Below, piece after piece: positions 1-7,156 of a stretch of DNA of 64,000 nt. The stretch spans positions 1-64,000 of the forward strand of contig NZ_JAGWCB010000020.1 in assembly GCF_020387415.1 (NCBI RefSeq), in the 5' to 3' direction. The position numbers and the translations under genes are program-made. The stretch's first letter is position 1. Each line of letters starts with the position of its first letter. The stretch is from Ideonella benzenivorans. GTDB taxonomy: Bacteria > Pseudomonadota > Gammaproteobacteria > Burkholderiales > Burkholderiaceae_C. The notes under the pieces are model-generated. The model saw only the letters and a program-made list of their open reading frames with translations, was not told the DNA's origin and did no database searches.

Positions 1-1
1 G

Positions 2-79
2 AACTGGCGCAGCCCCATTCAGGTCTTCGCAGAACTCATGCGCGGCTTGGCCCAAGCCCATCAGGCTACAGTCCACTGA
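2..79 (+). pseudogene. C-terminal end of a transposase (probably IS30 family), cut by the window edge
   Basis: The last 25 codons of an open frame enter from the left edge and stop at TGA 77-79. The visible peptide begins NWRSPIQVFAEL, which resembles the RPR..LNWRSP tail of IS30-type transposases; the catalytic part lies outside the window. The bases after the stop (about 90-130, containing TTGCACTTCAGATTTGAGA) look like the element's terminal repeat. The adjacent TIR gene loses family homology there, so this insertion probably truncated it. The family assignment is tentative. Confidence 0.4.
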
Positions 80-442
80 TCAAGCAACCCGGGTGGGGTG
101 TTGCACTTCAGATTTGAGAACGCCCAGGGACTTCGATTGCCGCATCCGCTGACGGAGCAGAGCCGCTGTCTCTGCGTTGACCTTGGACCGATCAAGCTGT
201 CGGTCGTGGCTCCAGTCCACGTAGACCGTGGCCCCCTGCTGCTCCAACAGTTGCTTCACACCGAGAACCAACTCAGCGTCAGCAATCGCGTGCGACAGAA
301 AGATGTCAAACGCCTCCGAGTCGCGCGCACTGGCGCGCACGGATTCCAGAATTTGTCCCGCGGACCGCGCAGCGAACTGTCGCGTTGCGCCCTGGGCAGC
401 CGCCCGTGCTTCCGCCTTTGTGAAATGACGCGTTGCCATCAC
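80..442 (-). pseudogene. Truncated TIR-domain protein (third TIR of the operon)
   Basis: The first ~105 residues look like a TIR protein: FDIFLSHAIADAE (beta-A strand), an alpha helix, then VYVDW (beta-B), as in the intact TIR protein at 3282-3782. Homology ends after MRQSKS, just where the next strand and the W-E catalytic region should follow, and the frame closes with an unrelated tail. The catalytic glutamate is therefore missing. The break coincides with the end of an insertion element entering from the left. Start is GTG 442 or ATG 439; it overlaps the stop of the upstream 40-codon ORF, so it was the last gene of the operon. Probably inactive. Confidence 0.65.
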
Positions 443-561
443 ATCCCCTGAAGTTCGTCGAGTGCCTGGATCACGGTGGGCTGCTGATTGGCCAGCGGCC
501 GGCTGGCGTCATTCATCGCGTGATCGTAGTACTCAAAGATAAAGAAATCTTTGCGAACCAT
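439..561 (-). CDS. Small 40-residue protein in the TIR operon
   Basis: A short frame with a good ribosome binding site (GAGGAAAGG four bases ahead of ATG 561). It sits 59 bp after the membrane-protein gene, and its stop overlaps the start of the truncated TIR gene. The peptide starts MVRKDFFIFEYYDH and has no signal peptide, membrane segment or cysteine. I recognise no family. Translational coupling to the next TIR gene supports it being real; a leader peptide or a small regulator of the TIR protein are both possible. Confidence 0.45.
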   Translation of the reverse strand: MVRKDFFIFEYYDHAMNDASRPLANQQPTVIQALDELQGM

Positions 562-620
562 ATTCCTTTCCTCAAGACTGGTTTTCGGTAAGTTCAGCGG
601 GCCATCACGGTCCGCGTCGC

Positions 621-1031
621 TCAGTGCAAGAAGAACGACAGCAGAATCATCAGGAGGGCCAAAGTGACGTAGTACGGGAACAAGGTCCGGGAAAACAATG
701 CCGAGATCCATTTATTTCTTGGGTCGGTCTTGTACGGCTCGGTGTTCATCGAGAAGTCGATTTCTTCCTCCTTGAGCTGCCGCACGTGCTCATACAACGA
801 ACGGAACCGCCTCTCCATCGAGAGGAAGTAGCCGTCCAAAAACCAGAAGATGAACAGCGGGAAGTAGGCCACGACGATGTAGGCCTGGTTTGTGTCCTTG
901 GCCGCCAAGGCGAAGAGAGCAGCGATAAGCGTAATGCTCCAACCCTTGAGCAAGAACAGGTTTCCCGACATCCGGCTGATCGACGCCTGGATGAACTCAA
1001 GGTGCTTGTGCTTGTTGGAGATGTCGGACAT
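621..1031 (-). CDS. Small membrane protein with three predicted helices, partner of the TIR operon
   Basis: 136 residues from ATG 1031. Hydrophobic segments lie at roughly 28-44, 49-68 and 117-135, with a charged cytoplasmic loop (MERRFRSLYEHVRQLKEEE) between the second and third. Start choice: ATG 1031 follows the stop of the DUF1863 gene by 19 bp; longer versions would run back into that gene. From memory, proteins of this shape (KGWSITL..ALFALAAKD) occur beside DUF1863 TIR-like genes. In this operon it is the only obvious membrane protein, so it is the best candidate for a membrane-damaging effector, but that role is inferred from position alone. Confidence 0.7.
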   Translation of the reverse strand: MSDISNKHKHLEFIQASISRMSGNLFLLKGWSITLIAALFALAAKDTNQAYIVVAYFPLFIFWFLDGYFLSMERRFRSLYEHVRQLKEEEIDFSMNTEPYKTDPRNKWISALFSRTLFPYYVTLALLMILLSFFLH

Positions 1032-1050
1032 GGCGCAGTGCTTGGCGGGT

Positions 1051-1530
1051 CTACCGGCGACGCGCGATGGCGTCATCGACCCATGCCGCCAGGTGGTCCT
1101 TGATGTGGTTGTAGGTGCCGTAGGCGGGCGGGTCATAGACCGGTGGCCGAACGATGTTGTTGCCGTCTCGGAAAGTGAACTGGTCGAACGGGTTGGTGCC
1201 CTTGGAACAGGTACCCTGACGGGGGCAGTTCAGGTTATGGATATGAATACCTAGCAGGCCGCGATTGTCCGTCCAGGCCTTGCGGATTTCATGCTGAATC
1301 CAGGGCCGCGCATGAGTCTCGGTGCCGATCAGCACGACCACACAGCGTTTGTATTTCATGTTGTCGTCGATCCAGTGCTCGACGGCCGCCGAGCCGCTGC
1401 GCTTGACCGTCTCCCAGTCGTTAGGGGACACGGGCTCGTCGCCGTCGATCATGCCCATCTGCCGGATCTGTTGCACCCGCATGACGTCGTTGTCGAAGTG
1501 AAAGCTATAGAACACCGGAACTCGTGCCAT
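1051..1530 (-). CDS. ThsB-like TIR protein (DUF1863 / MTH538 family)
   Basis: 159 residues from ATG 1530 with GGAAGAG upstream. It opens VFYSFHFDNDVMRVQQIR, the DUF1863 signature, then has SPNDWETVKR, VVVLIGTETHARPWIQHEI (with Glu81 at the TIR catalytic position) and a GLLGIHIHNLNC strand. DUF1863 is the TIR-like family of Thoeris ThsB, in which it makes a cyclic ADP-ribose-type signal from NAD on phage infection. The start overlaps the end of the SLOG gene by 26 bp, so the two are translationally coupled. NAD cleavage here is inferred from the family, not shown. Confidence 0.85.
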   Translation of the reverse strand: MARVPVFYSFHFDNDVMRVQQIRQMGMIDGDEPVSPNDWETVKRSGSAAVEHWIDDNMKYKRCVVVLIGTETHARPWIQHEIRKAWTDNRGLLGIHIHNLNCPRQGTCSKGTNPFDQFTFRDGNNIVRPPVYDPPAYGTYNHIKDHLAAWVDDAIARRR

Positions 1531-2134
1531 CGTCTCTTCCTTGGTCTGCGCGGGCTTCCCGCCTCTCGCTCGGCCGGATGCCAAGCCCACCGTACAAAAG
1601 CGCCACAAAATCCAGCGGCGCTAGGTCGTCTGGCGGTTCGTAGCTCAGGTCTGCGGCGAGCTGCACGGTCGCGCCACCGGTCTGGGCAATTGGGATGCAG
1701 GTGGCGTTAGGCCAGTACTGCGTGAACAGCTTGTGTTCGTCCAGGATGCCGTGCATGCCGCCGATGAACACCGCGGCCTCGAACTCGGTGGACGTGAACA
1801 TGGCCTTGCGCATCTGCAGCAGGCTCGCTTCCTGATCGTCGCCGACGGCGTCGATCAGCCTGACGTTGGCGAAGTACTTGTTCTCTGCCGGCAGCACCTT
1901 CGTGAACAGCCTGGACTGGAATAGCTCGACGGCGATCGTGTACTCCACGCCCACCGCCTGGGCGGCCGACCACAGCAGCGGCGTGATGGCGGGGTGGCCG
2001 CCCCAGACAAGCCTTCTGCGGCCGAGCACTACCTGGGCGAGCGCATTGATGGCAGCCTGGATCTCCTGCGGCCGGCAGTCCAGGCTGTAGGGCTCGCGCG
2101 TCGGCACGCTCGCGGACAGGAAGATCGCACCCAC
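1505..2134 (-). CDS. SLOG-domain protein (probable nucleotide-signal sensor)
   Basis: About 209 residues from GTG 2134, two bases after the upstream TIR gene. SLOG/LOG Rossmann features are visible: IFLSASVP at the N-terminus, LVWGGHPAITPLLW (glycine-rich ligand loop), AAVFIGGMHGILDE and TGGAT. SLOG domains sense nucleotides; in Thoeris ThsA a SLOG domain binds the cyclic ADP-ribose isomer made by the TIR protein. This one stands alone with no SIR2, HNH or membrane domain fused, which is unusual for an effector. Inferred role: receives the TIR-made signal and passes it to a separate effector. The start codon is uncertain, as a longer frame runs up to 2236 but would overlap the TIR gene. Confidence 0.75.
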   Translation of the reverse strand: MGAIFLSASVPTREPYSLDCRPQEIQAAINALAQVVLGRRRLVWGGHPAITPLLWSAAQAVGVEYTIAVELFQSRLFTKVLPAENKYFANVRLIDAVGDDQEASLLQMRKAMFTSTEFEAAVFIGGMHGILDEHKLFTQYWPNATCIPIAQTGGATVQLAADLSYEPPDDLAPLDFVALLYGGLGIRPSERREARADQGRDDGTSSGVL

Positions 2135-2136
2135 GC

Positions 2137-3273
2137 CTACGTCTCGATCTCGGCCAACTGCCAGTCGACCTCCCGGCTTCGGAGCCACTTGACGGCGCCG
2201 ACCCGGTTGGCGAGCCAGTCTAGATGGCGGCACCATTCCTTGCTGATGCCCAGGTGGTCATAGATCACGGCAGCCGCACGCGAGTCGCTCAGGTCGATGC
2301 AGTCGTGGACGTCGATCGAAGTGGGCACACCGACGACCGGGTAGGCGACGAGCGGTTTGCCGGAGGGCAACTTCAGGATGACTGAGCGCTTCGGGCCGAC
2401 GCCCTCGACGCTGCCGCCCAGGTCCTTGATGGCAGTGCGCAGCGTGCCGACCATGTTCGAGTGCCGCAGCGCCACGCCGACGCCGCGCACGCGCTCCAGC
2501 TCCAGTGCAACCTCCGCGAGCATCTCGGGCTTCAGGCGCGTCCCGTTGAAGTCGGCATCGGCCAGCTTCTTGGAAGTGGCCAGGTGGGACTCGCGCTCGG
2601 GAGAGTGCCCGGGCCATACTAGCTGCAGCATGGAGATGTGCTTGGAGATGGCACGTCCCCACTCGACCGTCGTCCAACGGCTCTTGAAGTAGCCCGGCGT
2701 ATCGAGCATGACCAGCACGTCGGAATCGCACAGCCGGTGCCAGAGGGCCGCCTGGAAGTCGGCGGCAACGGCGACCGAATGCGTGTCCAGGAAGACATCG
2801 AAGTGACGCGCCGACAGCGCCTCGAAGAGCTGCAGGGCGACGTCGGCGGATTCCTCGCGGCGGTAGCTGACGAACACGCGCCGCTGGGCCGGCAGCAAGC
2901 CCAGACACTGCAGCGCCGCCGTAACGACGCGGCGCAGGTGTGTGTCGGCCGCGTCGTGGAACATAGCATTGATGCTACGCAGCTCGGCAGGCAGCTCGGC
3001 ACTGACGCGCGCGGCCGCGCTTACCATGGGCACCACCGGCACGCCGAGCTTGGTCAACCTGGCGGCCTCCGGGTACACGGCGCCCTCGGCACCGAAAAAG
3101 ACGGCGACGGTGGCCGTGGTGTCGCTGAAGTCGTCCGTGATCCCGCGGTCGACCGTGTAGTCGCGGCCGCGCTGCAGCCCGAACAAGGCCAGGCACTCGT
3201 CGAAGGTGGCCACGAACGCCGCAGTCTGGTCCGTGCTCGGCGCCCCCAGCAACAGGCATTGGTATAGGGCCAT
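2137..3273 (-). CDS. TIR-domain protein with extra N- and C-terminal domains
   Basis: 378 residues. A TIR domain spans about 131-260: RRVFVSYRREESADVA, then FDVFLDTHSV, SDVLVMLDTPGYFKSRW and TTVEWGRA with the putative catalytic Glu204. The first ~125 residues form an alpha/beta domain of unknown type with a strand TVAVFFGAEGA. The last ~110 residues (ILKLPSGKPLVAYPVVGVPTS and a tryptophan-rich end) match nothing I know. It starts eight bases after the upstream TIR gene stops and ends two bases before the SLOG start. Expected activity is NAD cleavage or signal synthesis. The C-terminal domain could be the phage or ligand sensor. Confidence 0.8.
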   Translation of the reverse strand: MALYQCLLLGAPSTDQTAAFVATFDECLALFGLQRGRDYTVDRGITDDFSDTTATVAVFFGAEGAVYPEAARLTKLGVPVVPMVSAAARVSAELPAELRSINAMFHDAADTHLRRVVTAALQCLGLLPAQRRVFVSYRREESADVALQLFEALSARHFDVFLDTHSVAVAADFQAALWHRLCDSDVLVMLDTPGYFKSRWTTVEWGRAISKHISMLQLVWPGHSPERESHLATSKKLADADFNGTRLKPEMLAEVALELERVRGVGVALRHSNMVGTLRTAIKDLGGSVEGVGPKRSVILKLPSGKPLVAYPVVGVPTSIDVHDCIDLSDSRAAAVIYDHLGISKEWCRHLDWLANRVGAVKWLRSREVDWQLAEIET

Positions 3274-3281
3274 GCTGCCTC

Positions 3282-3782
3282 CTAGAAGCGGATGTTGCGA
3301 ACGGCCGTGCCCAGGCTTGAGCCCGCTTCGTGCAGGTACAGCTGGTTGAGCGAGTTGGAGTCCAGCCGGCGGTAAAGCTGCAAGTATTCGTTGCCGTAGG
3401 TGCCGCGGCCGTCAGCCGTCGGCACGATGGCGATCTGGTGCAGATTCTTCTTGCCATCGGCGTAGCCCAACTCCCAGGAACACCAGCGCGACGCCTTGGA
3501 ATTCGCAGTAGCCAGAAACAGGAACCAATCACTGTCTACGATGCGTCGCTGGATGCGCTGGGCGGTCTCGCGGTCGGGCGTCTCCGGCATCGTGCTGTCC
3601 TTCCAGTCGATGTACAGGTCCACCCCTTGCTCGGCCAGCCAGACCTGCAGGCCCTCGGCGAGTTCCTTGTCGACATGGCTGTGGCAGAGAAACGCCATGC
3701 GCTGACGACCACTATAGACCTGCGATTTGCGCAGCGGCTGCCGCTGGGCGGCGCGCTGAAGTTCAGATTGAGCAAGTGCCAT
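3282..3782 (-). CDS. TIR-domain protein, first gene of the defence operon
   Basis: 166 residues from ATG 3782, chosen because AAGAGAT lies just ahead; a TTG nine codons upstream is the alternative. A single TIR domain covers residues 26-160: RMAFLCHSHVDKELAEGL, VDLYIDWKD, SDWFLFLATANS and RWCSWELGYADG, with Glu104 in the W-E-L-G motif that carries the catalytic glutamate in bacterial TIR NADases. No transmembrane segment. It resembles the truncated TIR protein at the far end of the operon, so the operon held at least two TIRs of one type plus two others. The promoter should lie in 3783-3900, but I see no convincing sigma-70 boxes. Confidence 0.8.
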   Translation of the reverse strand: MALAQSELQRAAQRQPLRKSQVYSGRQRMAFLCHSHVDKELAEGLQVWLAEQGVDLYIDWKDSTMPETPDRETAQRIQRRIVDSDWFLFLATANSKASRWCSWELGYADGKKNLHQIAIVPTADGRGTYGNEYLQLYRRLDSNSLNQLYLHEAGSSLGTAVRNIRF

Positions 3783-3916
3783 GTGATCTCTTGTCTTATC
3801 CCTGTGCAATCACGGTAACTAAATGTTTATAGCCCGTCAATTCGGGGCGCGCGGGAGGTTGGCCCCTGCGCCGCGATGGGCAGAATACCTTGAGCAAAAC
3901 ACGACAGGGAGCCGTC

Positions 3917-4162
3917 ATGGGTGAGTGGGTTCTAATCCTCGCGCTGAACATCGCCAGCAGCACGCCAGGCGAAATCCGCGACGTCTCGCTCTCGACGATG
4001 GGCGGCTTCGGGTCCAAGGCCAGTTGCGAGGCTGCCGCCCAGACCCTGACCAGTCGCGCGGTCGCAGTCGTCGGCCAAGCGCGCATGCAGGGCGGCATCC
4101 AAGGCAACAGCGCCAAGTCGACACCGGTGTTGAACTTCGAGTGTGTATTTATCAAGAAGTGA
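3917..4162 (+). CDS. Small hypothetical protein with two cysteines, possibly exported
   Basis: 81 residues from ATG 3917, preceded by AGGGAG at 3906-3911. The N-terminus MGEWVLILALNIASS is hydrophobic and could be a signal or anchor. Two cysteines (in KASCEAAAQ and FECVFIKK) could form a disulphide in the periplasm. It is transcribed opposite to the TIR operon, and its start lies 134 bp from that operon's first gene, so the promoters are divergent. No family recognised; short host-borne proteins with a conserved SCE..A pattern are common in proteobacteria. Confidence 0.5.
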   Translation: MGEWVLILALNIASSTPGEIRDVSLSTMGGFGSKASCEAAAQTLTSRAVAVVGQARMQGGIQGNSAKSTPVLNFECVFIKK

Positions 4163-4416
4163 TGGGGCGAATGCCTCGCTCCCGTCAACGTGTAAGTTGG
4201 CTGCGGTCGCGTGAAGTCCGACGGACACACTGCCTTCTACCGGAGCACGCAAATGCGGCCGCTGGCAAGCGCCCGCTCTTGGCTGAAACTTGACTTCGTA
4301 GCAATTCGCCTAACCGGCAGTAATCGCTGCAGAGCGGAACGCGCTGCTGCCAGCACGAGCTTGATCGATCACAAGAGGTGTAAGCCATGACAAACCTGGA
4401 CGAATCCGGCCCGGGA

Positions 4417-5706
4417 TCAGAAGTCCGTGGCTATGTCCGTATTGCCCCCAACGACGCGGATCTGCAGGTCTTGCGCATTAAGCTGGGTCAGCGGCCATGC
4501 GACGTTGCCCTGCGCATTTTGCAACGCGATCTTCCGAGTCCCAATCACCGTCTTCGACGAGTGAACGAGCCAAGCGCGTAATGCGCGGGCCTCTTGCGGG
4601 GATCGAAGCGCGAGGCGTTCGAAAGTACCGGATTTTTCTTCGGTTTCTATCCGAATGGCTGCGCAACTCGCCGGCACTCCCGCGGTCGTTACGCACTTGA
4701 CCAAGCCATACCGAACGGCGGCGAGTTCATCTTCCTTGACTAGCGGGAAGGACACCTTGCCGAGGGGATATGGTTGAAAACTCACCCGATCGTCGCTTTC
4801 CGTGACCGTCTCGAAGCCTTCCACCGCAACGCGATTGAGCGCGATGCCGTCGACTGTCGCGACGATCTCCTTGGCACGCTCCGCATAGCTGTCGAGGCAA
4901 CGCTCGACACTTGCCTTTTCAGCGGTCAGGTCGGCCCCATCCTTGGACAGGGACAGCTTGTGGACATAAGACGGTGTGCGCGTGCTGGTTTCGACTTGCA
5001 ACGACACCACAGCGCTGAAGCTGCCGAACAGACCGATGAGCGGTCCTCCCTCGAGCAGCAGATCTGCTGCGCTGCCTCCTTCTGTGAGATTTCCGCCCAG
5101 CGTGATCTTGCGCATGGAGTAGGCAACCGTCTCCTGAAGCCCGCTCTCGTATTCGGCGCCCGCAGTGATGGACTCGGACGAGGCCTTGCCCAGGCTGGTC
5201 TTACCGCTCTGCGTGTACGTCGCCGAACCCAAGTTGTATGAGTCGTACTTCGTGTCGAAACGATCCCACGAAACGATCTTGGCGCTGGGCTGTTGCGGTT
5301 TCGTATCCGCGATGCGAAGGTGCAGGTCGACGCGATCGATGCGGTCGGCCTGATGCACCTGCTGACCACTTAGGTTGAACACGATGCGCTTCTTGAGCAC
5401 CAGCGGATGCGGTGCCCCACAATCCGGTCCATCAGGCCCATGGTCTTTGGCGACGAGCGCGAGGATGTCGTCGGGCTTCGCATCCTTAGCACTTGCAGCA
5501 AACGCCTGAATTAGCGCCGCCTGCCCACGATCGGAAAGCCCCCTGATGAACGCCGGGGCGTCGTCAGCTTGGGGCGTGATAGCGAACGCACTGATGGTCG
5601 GCGCCCTAAATTCGGGCGACTTGTCCAATACCTTATAGTGCAAGAGCTGCGACTGACATCCGGTCAGAAACAGTGCCAATGTGCCGATCGTAGTCGACTT
5701 GATCAT
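4417..5706 (-). CDS. Predicted lipoprotein of unknown function
   Basis: 429 residues from ATG 5706 with GAGGAGGAG upstream. The N-terminus is a lipoprotein signal, MIKSTTIGTLALFLTGCQS, with the lipobox cysteine in LTGC. The body has no motif I recognise; it contains several paired cysteines and a glycine-rich stretch (ITLGGNLTEGGSAADLLLEGG). It lies 11 bp after the small gene at 5718-5987, so the two are probably co-transcribed. It is probably attached to the outer membrane. Base composition is closer to the island than to the nif region, consistent with transfer. Confidence 0.65.
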   Translation of the reverse strand: MIKSTTIGTLALFLTGCQSQLLHYKVLDKSPEFRAPTISAFAITPQADDAPAFIRGLSDRGQAALIQAFAASAKDAKPDDILALVAKDHGPDGPDCGAPHPLVLKKRIVFNLSGQQVHQADRIDRVDLHLRIADTKPQQPSAKIVSWDRFDTKYDSYNLGSATYTQSGKTSLGKASSESITAGAEYESGLQETVAYSMRKITLGGNLTEGGSAADLLLEGGPLIGLFGSFSAVVSLQVETSTRTPSYVHKLSLSKDGADLTAEKASVERCLDSYAERAKEIVATVDGIALNRVAVEGFETVTESDDRVSFQPYPLGKVSFPLVKEDELAAVRYGLVKCVTTAGVPASCAAIRIETEEKSGTFERLALRSPQEARALRAWLVHSSKTVIGTRKIALQNAQGNVAWPLTQLNAQDLQIRVVGGNTDIATDF

Positions 5707-5717
5707 GACGCTCCTCC

Positions 5718-5987
5718 TCAAATCCGGTAACAGGCGAGTTGGATACGAGTGACACCGGCGATGCTGGCCGTCCAGGGTCCGCACGCGACCGCGGCGCCGT
5801 TTGCTTGCAGCGGGAACCACTTATCGACGTAGTTGTAGAGGGTGGCGCACTTCGTACACACCTCATCCTGATCGCAGTCCTGTGCAAATCCGTAGCAGAC
5901 CAACCCTCCGCCTGGCGCGGGGTGGGGAGTGGGGAACTCCATGATCGCGAACTTCGGAGTGGTCACCGCAATCGGTTGAGTCGTCAT
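5718..5987 (-). CDS. Small cysteine-rich hypothetical protein
   Basis: 89 residues from ATG 5987, which has AGGGAGG at good spacing; the ATG two codons earlier is too close. Six cysteines occur in CYGFAQDCDQDEVCTKCATL, a later ACGPW and the C-terminal ACYRI; CDQDEVCTKC could bind metal or form disulphides. No signal peptide or membrane segment is evident. It precedes the lipoprotein gene by 11 bp. I recognise no family. Confidence 0.5.
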   Translation of the reverse strand: MTTQPIAVTTPKFAIMEFPTPHPAPGGGLVCYGFAQDCDQDEVCTKCATLYNYVDKWFPLQANGAAVACGPWTASIAGVTRIQLACYRI

Positions 5988-6062
5988 CGTCATCTCCTCC
6001 CTGTCGTGCAATAGCCTAACTGCGCGATCCTTTGGCGGGGGGAGCCCTCAGGGCCAGCCTTC

Positions 6063-6257
6063 CTAAATCTTGAGGGTGTTACCTTGGACGTGATAGGTGA
6101 GCTTACGGGTCATCGTGACCAGGCCCCGGCGCAGTTCGACGCGGATGTCTGCTGATGCTGGTGCGGTCCCGGGTGCCACCGCGAGCGGCAGTGCGATGAA
6201 CTCACCTGCCTTGGCTGGCGCCGCCTTGCCCTCACGGGCCAACTGCCGCCACCGGTG
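6063..6257 (-). pseudogene. 3' part of an IS66-type tnpA, interrupted by IS21 insertion
   Basis: Reading on the minus strand from 6257, the frame gives RWRQLAREGK, a proline/alanine linker, EFIALPLA and SADIRVELRRG, the second half of the IS66 accessory protein TnpA. It joins exactly to the first half at 8931-9065 if the IS21 element and one target copy are removed: NVVHRWRQLARE is then continuous. After LRRG the usual IS66 ending is replaced, so the gene was already damaged at about 6105. Confidence 0.7.
6252..6257. repeat. Left target-site duplication of the IS21 element (CCGGTG)
   Basis: Matches CCGGTG at 8925-8930 on the far side of the element. Removing the element plus one copy restores an open tnpA reading frame. 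Confidence 0.85.
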
Positions 6258-6352
6258 TGTCACGGATCGCCGTAATGGAGCCAGGGATGTTCGGCGTAAT
6301 GGAGCCAGTTTCTGGCTGCTGAACAGGGCTCCCGAGGGGTTGAGGAACGGGG

Positions 6353-7138
6353 TTATTTTGCCGCTTTGGCGGGGGTGGGTTTGACGCTGCCGGGGGCGGT
6401 TCTGGGCGCGCGGTACGACGCGCCATCCAAGACCATGCAATAAGCGTTGTGGCGCAGGCGATCCAAGGTGGCGCTGGCCAGCAGTCGGTTGTTGGGGAAG
6501 GCCTGATCCCACTCCGGGAAGTCCAGGTTGCTCGTGACGATGGTGGCGGCCTGCTCATAGCGCTCAGCGATGAGGTCGTGCAGGTCCTCGTCTGCGGGCG
6601 AGCGCAGCGGTTTGAGGCCGAAGTCATCGATGATCAACAGCGGCACGCGCGCCAGCGTGGCGAGCTTGCGTTCGTAGCCGCCTGTGGCGCGCGCGGCGTT
6701 GAGACTCTGGGTGAGCGAAGCGCAGGTGGTGAAGATGACATCGACGCCCTGGCGCACGGCGCAGTGCCCCAGGGCCTGAGCCAGGTGCGACTTGCCGGTG
6801 CCGCAGGGCCCGACGATGAGCACGGGCGCCTTCTCTTGCAGATACCGTCCGGTGGCCAGGTCGTGCACGAGGCTGCGATTGAGGTTGGGCAGGCGCTCGA
6901 AGTCGAACTGGTCCAGCGTCTTGGTGGTGCGGAACTGGGCTCGGCGCAGGCGGGAGCTGAACTTCTTTTGCTCACGCCGTGCCACCTCGTCGCTGATGAG
7001 CAGGGCCAGGAAGTCGGTGTAGGCCAGCTTGCCCTGGATGGCTTCGCGGTTGCGGGCATCCAGGGAGTCGAGGATGCCCGACAGGCGCAGTTGCTTGAGT
7101 TGGGGACCCAGTTCGGGTGCGGGGTTCATGGTCGTCAT
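6353..7138 (-). CDS. istB: IS21 helper ATPase IstB
   Basis: 261 residues, full length for IstB. AAA+ motifs are present: Walker A GPCGTGKSHLAQALG at about 109-123 and Walker B LLIIDDFG; the N-terminal LKQLRLSGILDSLDAR helix is the IstB signature. IstB forms an ATP-dependent assembly on DNA that recruits and activates the transposase IstA. AAGGAG lies ahead of ATG 7138, and the gene starts 18 bp after istA. Confidence 0.95.
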   Translation of the reverse strand: MTTMNPAPELGPQLKQLRLSGILDSLDARNREAIQGKLAYTDFLALLISDEVARREQKKFSSRLRRAQFRTTKTLDQFDFERLPNLNRSLVHDLATGRYLQEKAPVLIVGPCGTGKSHLAQALGHCAVRQGVDVIFTTCASLTQSLNAARATGGYERKLATLARVPLLIIDDFGLKPLRSPADEDLHDLIAERYEQAATIVTSNLDFPEWDQAFPNNRLLASATLDRLRHNAYCMVLDGASYRAPRTAPGSVKPTPAKAAK

Positions 7139-7156
7139 GGCGATCTCCTTGGGTGG

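Noticed and set aside
4387-4581. A 64-codon plus-strand frame with a possible start at 4387
   Set aside because: It lies opposite the 3' part of the lipoprotein gene (4417-5706), has no good ribosome binding site and shows no recognisable pattern; treated as a shadow.
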